Assembly (NCBI GenBank): GCA_030998225.1
Contig: JAPYXD010000723.1
Location: forward strand, 20,992,001-21,056,000
Source of the DNA: Diplolepis rosae
Lineage: Eukaryota; Arthropoda; Insecta; Hymenoptera; Diplolepididae
DNA length: 64,000 nucleotides
Reading direction: 5' to 3'
A program made the position numbers and the translations under genes. The notes below the pieces were generated by a model. That model was given only the letters and a program-made list of their open reading frames with translations. It made no database searches and was not told the origin of the DNA. Below, piece after piece: positions 24,379 through 36,700 of the stretch (within the stretch, counting starts at the first letter, position 1; the number at the start of each line of letters is the position of its first letter).

Positions 24379-24578
24379 ATCTGAATCTGAATTAGTGAGA
24401 AGTCGGTCACTAATTTGCTTTAGTTAAAATTCCTACAAATCATTAGTCATTTTTCACTACAACTTTAGTGAAAAATTGAAAATTACTAAAAGAAATAGTG
24501 AAAAATGACTAATGATTAGGAGAAATTTTCACTAAAGCAATTTAGTGACCGACTTCTCTCTAATTCAGATTTAGAGAG
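24379..24578. mobile_element. CTCTCTAAATC-ended element, copy 2 (TA-flanked)
   Basis: The right end CTAATTCAGATTTAGAGAG is followed by TA; the left end is diverged (CTATCTGAATCTGAATTAG). The interior is a near-perfect hairpin around AGTGACCGACTTCTC. It is related to 17553-17759 only at the ends, so this is a subfamily. Confidence 0.75.
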
Positions 24579-25556
24579 TAACAACATTTTCAGTTACATG
24601 TAACTGCATAAAACTTGAGTTACTCAAAACGTAAAATTATTCCTGTTAAAAGTTTAAGAATTTCCAAATACAAGTATAAGAATATTCGACACTTTGTAAC
24701 AGAAAACTAAGAAATTGTTTTTTGAATTTACTAAAAAGTAACTTAATTATTGAAATTCTGTCTTAATTTCACGAAACTGTAACTGAATAAAACTCCAGTC
24801 ACGTATTTCGAGAAATTGCGATAGAAATTTCTAACAATGTAGACAAATGTTAGAAGACCATACGCTTTTGTATTATTCTTGAAATTTAAAAAATCTCATA
24901 TTCTTTCACTGAAAATTCACGAAACCCTTTGTATTACATACATATGAAGTTAATGGATCGTGAAAATACATTTTTTCTTCGAATGCCTTTTATATGAAAA
25001 TTCTTATGCGTTGTTAGAATTCGAGGGAATAAAACTGGGTCCACTGAACCTGAAGAAAAGCTTCTATTTCATAAAAAATATATTGAATGATGTCCACTTA
25101 AAATGCTTAAAATAAATACAAGGAAAAGTATAATCCATCAAGAGAGAATTCCCCTCGTAAAATTTCTTTCCAGTGCGTTACAAATGAACGATTTTTATTC
25201 ATTTATGTAAATATTGGAAGAGTTAAAGTTCTACAATCTACGCTTATCTTTAAAAATACTTACAAGAATTAACACTATAAATTTAAAATCCTAGGATTCA
25301 CAGGTAGAAATACCATAAAAAGTCTCAAGAATTGGTATTTCCAAGGAAATAGAAAAGTATTTCTACTCGTAACGAATTCAACGCTAATCCCTTTGTAGAT
25401 AGCTCAGGTTTTTTGCATAAAAGCTTGCGAATTGCCGTTTATAAAACCCAAGCAATTTATTTAATTTAAAAATTCCATTAAAAGTCTGAAAAAGAACAAA
25501 GTCTCAAAATTCCTCTTATTTCTTTGCAGTTTTCATTGTTTTCTGTAATTTATCAT
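24579..25556. other. Gene-free AT-rich stretch
   Basis: Nothing recognisable was seen here. Confidence 0.5.
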
Positions 25557-25946
25557 ACCCGTGTGGAAAATTTTCATGGCGCTGGCCAGCGCCAGACCAG
25601 ACTGCTTGGTTTCTATTTTTCGCACTGACTATAAGGCCTGGCCTGGGACTGGCTAGAACTGTAACGCTTTTGTACGATCAGCCGCTAGTCAGCGGCTGAC
25701 CAGCCACAAGCCATAGCTTTCTAAGCCTCAAGCCAGCAACTAATCAGACACTAGTCAGCGGCTAACCAGCGGCTGGCCAGTTACAAGCCAGTTGCAAAAA
25801 GGAGATACTTGTTTCCGGTCGTGTAATAAATGTTTCTAAAAATGTGTTACTAAGCCAAACCAGAACTACCAGACTAGCCGGTCTGAACATTGCCATACCT
25901 GAGCTAGATCAGACAATAGACTACCATGAAATTTTTCCACACGTGT
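25557..25946. mobile_element. Element with CGTGTGGAAAATTTTCATGG ends and a CAGC-rich core
   Basis: The left CGTGTGGAAAATTTTCATGG is matched on the right by CCATGAAATTTTTCCACACG. The core is GC-rich, with many palindromic words such as CTGGCCAGCGCCAG, GCGGCTGACCAGC and GCGGCTGGCCAG. It is about 390 bp and non-coding. Confidence 0.75.
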
Positions 25947-27040
25947 ACTTTTCAATAGATTTTGAAAATTTGAATCAGTAAGTAGAATTTGATATTTCTG
26001 AAAAGCGACAGAATTTGGACACGTGTTGATGTTGTTGTTACTTTATATTTAACTGCTTTCCTGTCGGAAAAGAAGGTTGCATTTTATTTCGCCCTCGTCA
26101 TTTTTCATTGCATCCCCTGTGGAGATTATTTATACCCAGGCCACGTTCAGAATGTTCTGGGGAATTGTATAGGCGAGACGGAGGCGAGGCCATCCCCAGA
26201 CTGTCCAAGCGAACTAACAGCAAAATGAGACTTATTTCTTTCATTCCCCGCACGTATTTGCCTTTCTTCATTTTGCTTTTCAGTTATTTCCTTGAAATTA
26301 TTAATTAATCGCGAATTTCAGTTTCACGCTCTTCTATTGCTTCTATGAAAACTCAGGAAGGCAAAACTTTACCAAGAACATTTTTTATCATTTATTTTCT
26401 ATACGCGAGTTTCTTCAAATTAAATAAATGCTCCAGAGAGTATCTGTCTGTTTTACAGTGGAATATTTATCGTTTAGAATTTACAACCGACCGGAAATGC
26501 ATCAGTAGAATGCACTTTTCTAGAGAGCCCGATATTTTAGGAAAGGGGAATCTCATTTCCACTTGAACCCGAATCTCAAAGAGAGCCTTAGTGACAAGAC
26601 GTAGGAGTTGGAAGAGCCTGAGTGAATCTTCTTTCGCGAAACTCGTGACACGAGCTTTATGAAGATCCATTTTGATATCGCAAATCCAGCCTCCTCACTG
26701 AGTGATACTTTCATGTATCATCTTTTTCTGGATTAGGTGTGAAATGTATGCGAATATTTTTCGCCAAGGCCTTTTTTCGACTAGACGAATAATACTTGAA
26801 AGTGAATAATGATATGGGATATTCTTTTATAAAAAAGCTGATGCTAGAAGTTTTTCTTTTGCAGAATTCATAAAAAGCTCAGCTTCAATCTACGCAAAAT
26901 AAAGTAACAAAATATATCAGAACTGCTTTGAAATTCTTCAACTGTGGCTTAGTAATTTATTTATTCCTTTTATTTTCTGGGAATGAAACTTTTTAGAACA
27001 ACATATACATTGCTGTGCAAAAGTCACCGGGCACTTGGTT
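25947..27040. other. Gene-free stretch with one conserved-looking segment
   Basis: Contains the second copy (about 26128-26168) of the segment at 21627-21668. GC-richer parts are at 26100-26240 and 26460-26660. No exon can be assigned. Confidence 0.4.
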
Positions 27041-28578
27041 TTAAGGGGGACTTCCACCTTGTGACTCGGTTTTCGGGTTAAAATTGAAGGGCCACTAGCA
27101 ATAACTCGCTAAGTGCTCGAAATTGCGGAAAACTATTGTCCGCGGACGAAAATCGCGATAACATTTTTTTTTCGCTCATTCATAAAAACAAAAATACTGT
27201 TTTGTAGAATTATTCATGAAGCATTTTTTATCTTGTTACAATTTTTATGCAAACTTAATAGTTTTTTAGATAAAAATTAAAAACACTCAATTTTCCGTCA
27301 TCCAAAATGATTGAAAATCAGTGTTTTTCAGAACATAAATTGCTGTTACTCGGTCAATTTTTGACGAAATTGTTTGTTTTTTTTATCATTAGACGTGGAA
27401 TACTTTAGCGGAGCCAGTGAATTAAATGAAACATGTCGCTGGAAGTTTTCCGAAATCAAAAATTTATTAGAGACTTTCTACCGGGACAACCACAAAAACA
27501 TGGTTTTTTATTTACATTAAAATATTGTTTAAAGAAAAATGTTTCGACATGTTTCATTTCATTTATTGGCTCCGCTAAAGTAGTCCACGTCTAATGATAA
27601 AAAAAAACGATTTCGTCAAAAATTGACCGAGAAATAGCAATTTATGTTTTGAAAAACACTGATTTTCGATTATTTTTGATGGCGAAAAATTTAGTATTTT
27701 TAATTTTTATCTAAAAAACTATTAAGGTTGCATAAAAATTGTAACAAGATAAAAAATGCGTCATGAATAATTCTGCAAAACGGTATTTTTGTTTTTGTGA
27801 ATTTTATCAGGATTGTGGTACGCTGACAATAGTTTTCTGCGATTTCGAGCGCTTGGCGAGTTATTGCTGGTAGCCCTTCAATTCAACATTTTTTTTCTAC
27901 AGAATAGCATAAGATATCACAATGATTTTTTTTTGCATGTTGTTCGTTTATTCCTTAAGATTAAAAATATGTCTACATGAATACTTCGAAGAAATATTTT
28001 CGCGATATACACTGAGAAAAAAAATGCTATTGAATCAAAAGCATTTCTTTCCAAAAGCATGTATATTACGAATTCATAAAAATATACTACAAGAACCAAT
28101 AAATATGTTACTAATTCTATAGCATATTGATTTGAATCCGTGATATAGCATTTTCTTCTCAGTGTAGTCATCCTCGAACGTGACCTTGTCAGAAAGTTGG
28201 AGCCAAAATGTGACCATGATTTTAGCATCCCAGGTCAACTGGACAAAAAAGCGCAACACAGTTTTAATCAGTAGCGTGTTCGCTTTCGTTCGGAATATAC
28301 GTTTTCCAAAATTTTGAAATTAAGCGAAATCGCACCTATTTATAAAAAAAATGAATTTTTTGGCCTATTTTTAATAGTTCATTTAGTTATGAAAGTGAAA
28401 AACGCGTTTAAAGTTCAAGTTTAAAGCCTAGTAATCTTTAAAACTTTGTAACTCTGGAAGCGGTATTTTTTTTCATAAAATCTTTTTTTGAATCCATTTT
28501 CGATAGTTCATAGATTCGAAAAATGCAACGAAAAAAAAATCGATTTTTTAGAACGCACAAGGTGGAAGTCCCTCTTAA
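27041..28578. mobile_element. TTAA-flanked foldback element of 1.5 kb
   Basis: TTAA is at 27041-27044 and 28575-28578. The ends GGGGGACTTCCACCTTGTG and CACAAGGTGGAAGTCCCTC are inverted. A second, internal pair of arms of about 240 bp (27085-27330 with 27655-27885) would form a long hairpin. A CACTGAGAAAAA element is nested at 28010-28164. No protein frame was found. Confidence 0.85.
28010..28164. mobile_element. 155-bp CACTGAGAAAAA element nested in the foldback
   Basis: Begins CACTGAGAAAAAAAATGC and ends GCATTTTCTTCTCAGTG, with TA on both sides. The interior is largely palindromic. Confidence 0.75.
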
Positions 28579-30520
28579 CCATTCAGATAAAAGCTTTTAA
28601 TTTAGAAAATACCTAGCAATGGATTTTTTCCTTAGAATAACATGGAAGGTAACAAAATTCTGAGTTCAATGACCCCAAAACGAAATGTTTTAGGTAATTG
28701 TTAACGAAGATATTACGAAAAAAGTCAATATTTCAAAGTTTTCTCCAATTTTAAACAACTCTTGAAACAATTGACATTTTTGAACTTTTATCAGCTTATT
28801 ATAATAGTAAATTATAGTATAAATTATAAAAACTGAAAATATGAAAAAAATACAAAACATCATTAAAAAATACAATAACATTATTTTCAAAATTTCTTTC
28901 ATAAATAATTTTTTACAACTTTCTCGTTCTGAGCTCAGATTTTGGCTGCATTCAAGAAAAAATGATTACAATTTACTTCTTACATTACTGACATTCTACG
29001 TAAATCTCTTTACAAAATGAGTCCAAAAAAGTTAAAAAATATTCATTATTTCAAGCAATGTTGGGTAAATTACTCTATAAAAAGTAACTCGTTACAGTAA
29101 AAGTTACTGAGTAACGCAGGTTACTTTGAAAGTTACTTTTCATACCCCCCCCCCCATCTTATTTTTCAATCCGGAAGATTGAAATAAAATGACTTTTTTT
29201 TTTAAATATTAAATGAAAAATTAATTAGTTGAGTTTGAAATGTTTGTCACTGCCTACTTCAAAGTTGCGGATTCACTCGAAGCAATATGTCCAAAATCAA
29301 AGCTTCCTTGTTTACAAAGCAAATTAAATCAAAAGATAGATATATAAAAAAATACAAAGTAAGGAAAACAATCACAAACTTAAAAGCTGCTTATTCCTCA
29401 AACACTCGTAGATATTATATTTAAAATATCGCATATGAAATAAAACAAGTTATCTATTTTGCATATATATAGGACACCCAATAAAACAAATTTGAAAGAG
29501 TAGAATAACACAATTGGATCCCGAAATTTTAACAATCCTGTTTTTGATTCGACTATTTTTTAAGAGATAAAGAGCCTCTTGAAATCAATAGGGGAGGGTT
29601 CATTTTGAACTTTAGATGCGGATTTAGTGTTTCTCAATGTTTGACAATCTGGCATGAATGGGACATCGTGTCTTGCTTGGTTGCATTTGCCCAATCAATA
29701 CCCTGATACCGAACTCGGCTGGCTTAAGTCACGTGGTGTACACGAGCAATGGCCATGTTCTGGTACCTATTACAGATTGGGGATGATTGGTTCGCTCGTA
29801 ATACCACCACGTGTTTGAGCAATCTCGATGTAATCCAAGCAGGGACTTCTCTGTCCAGCTTACACACTGGTCTCATATTAATGGCCAATTTCGTGCCATG
29901 AATAACCACAGCAAAGATCTTCATCTATTGACACCTTTCCCATTCATAATTTATCATTCTCTGTTCACAATCCTAAAACTATCTCTTATTTTTCGATTAT
30001 AAACTGTTCTATTGATGAATTAGAAAAAGGATTCTTCATTTTTCTAGAATATTATCACAGACATGTAGAGTCTTCTGAAATCCTTCAAAATTTTACGAGA
30101 CTCATTTCAGTACGAAATAAATATCGTTCGATTAAAAGATCTAAAAACTTTCAAAATGATTTTATGGCGCGTACAGAAATTTTATTGATCCAAAATTATG
30201 CACTTCAAGTTCATATTTTCTGTAGATGTGGTATTCAATTAAGTCTTACATTTGTTGTAATAAAATTCTACAAGTTGAAGATTTGTAATTATAGTAAAAA
30301 TATTTATTGAGAAACTGAGAAAAAAATATTCATTAACAATACTAAAGCTTTTAAAATTATTAATCAAATTGGAGTAATTTTTGCATTAGTGTATACAGAC
30401 TTAATATACTGATAATTTGTGATGATTTGAGTAACCTTGAATTCAAATAAATTTTTAAATTAAATTCATACGATACTCCAAGCTTTTTGATTAAATTGTA
30501 CTGAATTTTTTGTGTTTTAG
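28579..30520. other. Non-coding sequence upstream of the first visible CAMTA exon
   Basis: Mostly AT-rich. It has GTTACT-rich words with a run of C at about 29145-29156. A GC-richer island at about 29640-29950 contains an E-box CACGTG and short open frames only. No CG-1 N-terminal exon was found. Confidence 0.45.
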
Positions 30521-30709
30521 GAGATTGCTGCTATTTTGATAAATTTTCAAAGGCATTCAGAATGGCAGAGTCGGGAAGCAAAAGTGAGACCACGAAGCGG
30601 TTCGATGCTATTATTTTCAAGAAAAAAAGTGCGTTATCGGCGAGATGGTTATTGTTGGAAGAAAAGAAAAGACGGAAAAACAACGAGGGAGGATCACATG
30701 AAGCTAAAG
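30521..30709 (+). CDS. Camta: CAMTA exon: CG-1 domain, first visible part
   Basis: The 63 codons begin EIAAIL and include RPRSGSMLLFSRKKVRYRRD and GYCWKKRKDGKTTREDHMK, the signature of the CG-1 DNA-binding domain with its basic nuclear-localisation stretch. The acceptor is tgtgttttag at 30520 and the donor is aag|gtaattt. Both ends are in phase 0. The preceding codon in relatives is the last residue of an RHRWNTNE segment; no such exon was found between 1 and 30520. Confidence 0.95.
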
Positions 30710-33700
30710 GTAATTTAGAGTTTACCAAATTTTCAAATTAAACTTCATTTTCTCTATTATGAATTCTAGTTCTTTTATGGTTCTTGCGGTATAGCGAACA
30801 TAAAAATTAATCAAATATTTACATTTCTTTCAGTCCAGAAAATAAATCGTAAAAACTTTTATATAAAAACATCAAGAACTAGAATATTTAATAATAAGAG
30901 TCTTGAAATGAATGAAAAAATATCGAAGCGTAGGAATTTTGTTGATTTAGAAATCCCAATTGAAGAAATTAAGTGTTCCATTTTTATTTATTAAGTCAGT
31001 ATTTTTTTAGTTTTCATTCTGCATTATTTTAAAAATCCATTCAATTCTAACTTCAATTTTATTCCTAAGCGCCTTTTCAATTTAGAAATATATAAATTAT
31101 TGTTTCTTCATTTTTTGATTTTAATTTATTAGAAAGATTTCTCGAGTTATAGGAAATAAACTGTTCTATTTCGAAAAAATTGAATTATTGTTATTGATTT
31201 GAGAATACACAAAGGTGTTGATTGACCATGAAAATTGTAAAAATTGTCTGATAGGTCCAGGGCGTGGAGTGCATATACGGTTGTTATGTACATTCGGCGA
31301 TTCTGCCAACGTTTCATCGGCGTTGCTATTGGCTACTGCAAAATCCGGATGTCGTTCTTGTCCATTATCTCAATGTTCCTTATCCCGACGGGGATGCGAA
31401 ACTGGCGGCACTACCGCCCTGTCTTGCATTGCCGCCAGATAAAAAAGAATGGACGCGAGATGAATTGGCTTCTCAATTAAGGCCGATGTTCCTTGGTGGA
31501 GATGATGATCCTAATAATCCTCATCTCTCCCAACACTCTAATCACCCGGTCGACATGATCGTCACTCAGCTCTTAGATAGACAAAGAGCTTCTTCTGCCT
31601 CATCGACCAGCAGTGCTCAAATTGCTCCTAGGAGGCTCACCCCCGACAATCAGGTTTGCATCTTATCTACTTTAATAGGAATCAAATTTTGTTAAGATAA
31701 AAAAATTCCGTATTTAAAACATAGAAGTCAGAATTTTTAAATTTAAAAAAATTTTAAATTTAATTTTTAGGTTTCATCGACGACTGGAGGTCAACAGCCA
31801 ACATCGACGGCACCGCCGGCTCCTCGCGTATACTCAAGACATTCCCACTCAACTCAGAGTCAACAACCGGCTCCCTTAGTCTTAAGTCTGCAACAAATCC
31901 AAGGAGGTGGTGGACTCCTCATTCTCAATAGTCAACCATATCATCATCAACAACAGCAGCAACAGCAGCAGCAATCAGCACCGCAGTCGAGTCAGCAAGT
32001 AGAGATGCAGCAAGTTCCGGATCCGAAAATTGTGCAGCAAATCGGCGTTGATCGAGAACAACAAACGCAGCAGGATATCGAACCGAAGGACAACATCGAT
32101 TGCTCTACAGTCCAATCACTTTCGAATACAGGAAATGGGTCTGGAGTCACCAACTTTGTGGAGACACTAGATCTTAGTCAAGAAGATATTCAACGAACTT
32201 TATCGGCGAATATGGTTCCTCCGTCACCAACACCATCCCCTGCTGACAATAGCATTATCAACCCGATGGACTTTATTGATTCGCCAGACGATGTGCTGGT
32301 CAATCTCGATGCATTCGATGTCTTTGGGGATCTCCCAGAGCTTCACGATTTCGAAGCAGAACATAACAAGACGGATGAGAGAAATGCGGAAAATGACAAT
32401 GTTTGCCATCCAGTCCATATTACTGAATATAGTCCCGATTGGAGTTATACCGAAGGAGGTGTCAAGGTATTTTAATCAAATTTATATATTTCATCATCAA
32501 TACAAATCATCTCATTTATTACTAATCAGAATTAGAAAATTTATATTCAGGGTGGCCGCTGGACCGTGAAACCGGGAAATGACCGGAAATTTTTTTAAAT
32601 TTTTAATAAAAAACGACTTTAATTTGTTTTAAATGTGTTACATAAAGTGATTTACTTATATATTATATTATGCATTTCGAAATTCCCGCCTTATTTTAAC
32701 AATCACTTAACAATTACTTTAACAATTGTCCATTTCGTATGATTTCTTGTTTTCCGTATACTAGGAGAAATTTCATTTCAGAATATTGAATAAAAAATAT
32801 TTTAAAACTCTAAAAACCCATTGCATTAAGGTAGTTGATCCATGAAAATTAGACCTCAGGCAAAAATAGATAATTTTGCTTTCAAGAATAGCAATATTAT
32901 TATTGAAGGGCTATTTTGGAAGAGAAAAGATTAATTTCCATGAAAAAAATTTGAAATACAGAAAAATAATTTTATTAATAAATTTTATTTTTGCCCCGAC
33001 CTTTTTTCATATTGCTTCTTACCAAATTTTAAAAATTATGCGATTTTAATAAATTACAAATCACTTTTTGAAGAAAAAGATTCCCTACAACTTAACCATT
33101 TCCAATTTTCAAAAATGAATAAATTATTATCAAATTCAGCAATTTGTTTATAAAAATTTCGTTTTGGAAAATGTTTTTTAATGGTTTCAGCCATTAAAGA
33201 ATTTATTTTTAATAATCAGAAACTGTGAAGTTGTGTGAAATCTTTTCTCTGAAAAAATGATTCGTGATTTGTTGGAATCACATCATTTCTTAAAATTTGG
33301 TATGAAGCGATAAGAAAAAAAGTTGGGTCAAAAATAAAATTTGTTAATAAAATTATTTTTCTGTGTTTCAAATTTTTTTCATGTAAAATAATCTTTTCTC
33401 TTTCAAAATAGCCATTCAATAATAATATTGCTATTCTTGAAAGCAAAATTATCTATTTTTGCCTAAGGTCTAATTTTCGTGGATGAAAACTACCTTAACT
33501 GCTATTCATTGGAAACTATTTTTTAATGACCGGGAAAAAATTTTTGATGACCTCGAATTATTTTTGTCGATGAAAACGGTCACCCTGATATTCCTTAAAC
33601 TAAAATTGTAAAAATATTAAATTTACATCATCATTAAGTACTATCATTCAATATCCTCTATTCAATTATCAGAAATGGCAGTAAATAAGGATTTTTAGAA

Positions 33701-36700
33701 TGGGCCATTCTCGATTCTTGGCGGCACAGTTGATCGTGCCTCTAGCAATTGAGAGTCTGCGACGGTCCAAATTACTCTGTTCATTGAATTCCAATTCGAA
33801 GGCGATAACCGTCCAACTCTGTTATTAATATTCCCAGGTGCTAGTGGCAGGACCCTGGACAGGATGCAATAACTCACATTCTTATTCGGTGCTTTTTGAT
33901 GCGGAAGCAGTAGAAGCTTGTCTTGTACAACCAGGTGTTCTGCGATGTAGATGTCCCGCTCATGCACCAGGAATAGCTTCACTCCAGGTTGCCTGTGATG
34001 GTTTTGTTATCTCGGATAGCGTCGCTTTTGAATATCGAGGACCTCCCACGTCTGAACCTAGTCCAGAAAAAGCTCTGCTCGATCGTCTTGCAGATGTGGA
34101 AGCTCGTCTCCAAGGCCCCGGGCCACCCTCACCTGCTGCTCATCTTGAAGAACGTCTCGTTGCTTATTGTCAGGTATATTTTTAATTACATTTTTTTCAT
34201 CTTTTTTCTGTCATTATAATGTGACTAGACGTTTTCGAAGTCTTTTTGTCCGTTGAAAACGAATCTGGGCTCAAAAATTAACCATGGCGATAGGTTTTTG
34301 AGGAAATTAAGTTCGAAATCTGCAACATTTAAGAAAATCTATGATACATTGTACCGATATGCTCGAGACGTAGACAAGGACATGTGTTCAAGAAGTTCTG
34401 TGTGAATTGGTGTGTAGCGGTGCGCATGACTGCACATGGCACGTAATTCCCCTACTTGGTACCTATGCTAAACGTCTCTGAAAATAAATGAATAAGTTTT
34501 CGAAAAGGAAGTCATTGTGACTTTGAAACGTTAAATAAACATGTATCAACATATGATCCGAGGTTGCTAATTTCAGAAGATTCCAGAAGAAATACTATTG
34601 ATCGGACGGAAAAACAAACTATGATTTAATGAATAAGTCAAATAGGCATTATAAATTTCTTAATTACCTATTATTGTCGATAAATTTGTAATAAGCAATT
34701 TAAAAGAGATTCATGCCTTTTCCTTCCAAGTACATATTGAACAGTTTTACTAAAAAAACTTTTTCCGTTGTTTTGTTAACGGTGTGTTAAGTTTCATAAT
34801 TTCTATTATTAGTTTTAAATTCTTGAAGTAAGGATTGTAAATGCAACAATTCGTTTATTCACAGTGATTTTTAGCAAAGCCGCCGAGTGGAGGTATTCCG
34901 TGCCATGTGTTTTGCACGCACTACACATACTAACACACACACAAAACGTCTCGAGTACGTGATGTTGAACTTCATATACAAGGTTGATGAAATGCAAGGT
35001 GCGAACTTTGATTTGAATTCTTTCTAAGGTTCTAGCACATTAGATCCATAAGTTTCTGAAAAACTTGTGATAACAGGTAATTTTTAAGCCGGAATTTGTG
35101 GTTTTTGTATAAAGGTACATCTAAAATGGCTACTTGCACTCAAAGAATTAAATCTCTAGAGGCCTGTGTATAAACGAGGGACCGTTCACTGGAAGAATCA
35201 ATGATTTTCCATACTTATAATCGATTCAGAATCAGTGAATCGTCGAAAGATTTTTCAGAATCATATGAGGAATCAGCTTGATTCAGTAAAATCTTACAGA
35301 TTGATTCTAAAAGTTTGAAAGTCGCGTTCATCAGTTAGATTCAAAAGAATCACCAGGAATCATTCAGAATCGCCAAGAATCAACAAAGAATCTGGCGGAA
35401 TGAACAGGAATCAATCGTAATGATGCAGCTCAGTGCGCGCAATTGTTGGAATAATCCCCGTGCTTCTTCTGAGGTTGGATTTGATTCTTTTCTTTTCTAA
35501 TTGTCAGAATCAAACTGGATCATGCTTCAAATGTGGAATAACATCAATCATAAGCTAGTTAACGGTATAATTATACTCACGTAGAATCGATTTTGAGTGA
35601 ACGGTCCCTCGGTCATGAATAATGTTTGTTAATTTAAACGAGTGAGGATAATTATTTTCACGTCAATTATTTCAGGATGCTGTGGTGCGTCCATGGCGTA
35701 CTGGTGCAGAGCCTCTTCAATCCGGAGGACCAACTCTTTTACACTTAGCAGCAGGCTTGGGTTACTCCAGGTTAGCCTGTGCGCTTCTACATTGGAGGGC
35801 TGAGAACCCAAGTAGCGTTTTGGACGCGGAAGTGGACGCTTTGCGTCAAGATGCCGCAGGATTAACGCCTCTTGCCTGGGCTTGTGCTGCTGGTCACGCT
35901 GACACAGCCAGGATACTTTATCGGTAAGTAAATCAATGAGACAATAAATTCAAAAATCCGTAAATTATACAAGTAAATAACTAAATGGAGAAAGAGAGTT
36001 TAAAGTATTTAAGACCATTCTTGAAGTTCGTTGACATCCGCGGTTTGGCAGATCTTCGCCCTCGTCAAGTTAAGACGATTCTTGTGTCGTTTGTCCAGAT
36101 GGAACGCAATGGCGCTGCGTGTGAGAGATTGTCAGAACAGGAGTGCCACTGAATTGGCTGCGGAGAACGGTCACACGGCGATCGCCGAAGAGCTGAATCG
36201 GTTGGAGGCTAGGAGGCAAGACGAGAGACTATTTTTGCGGCCGGCCAGCCCTATTCCTAGGAGGCCCTCTCAAGATAGCGGTCTCGATCTGGCGCTGTGT
36301 TAGTCTCGTTTATTTAATATAAATCCATCAGGTGCACACTGTTAAACAACACCACTCACACTTACATTTACATACCAGACCCAAGCACATATCCGCTTTC
36401 CTCTCTCTTTCTCTCTCTTTATCTGTTTCTCTCTCTCTCTCTCTCCCTTTGTAAAAAATAATAGTCTAAATCATCGTAAGTTAAGAAAACCTAAGACCAG
36501 GAGCGTGGCATTAAGTGGTTTATCGAAAAACACAGGTGGTTCCCCGCTCCTGGAAAACATGGAATTGTTGCAAGAGGATGAGTCATCCTTAGGCCTCGGC
36601 CAGCAGGGAATGGAGAGCGCTCCGACCCCTCGAGAGACCGTAGGTCCGTACTTAGCTCGTTCCCCCTATTGTCTGTTTGTCTGTCTGCCTGTCTGTATAT

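Noticed and set aside
29640..29960. GC-richer island as a CAMTA 5' coding exon
   Set aside because: None of its frames resembles the CG-1 N-terminal segment, and stops interrupt all longer readings.
36640..36645. Alternative donor GTAGGT for the short CAMTA linker exon
   Set aside because: It leaves phase 0, which does not fit the following LAEQIIAALPERIK exon; the donor at 36644 does.
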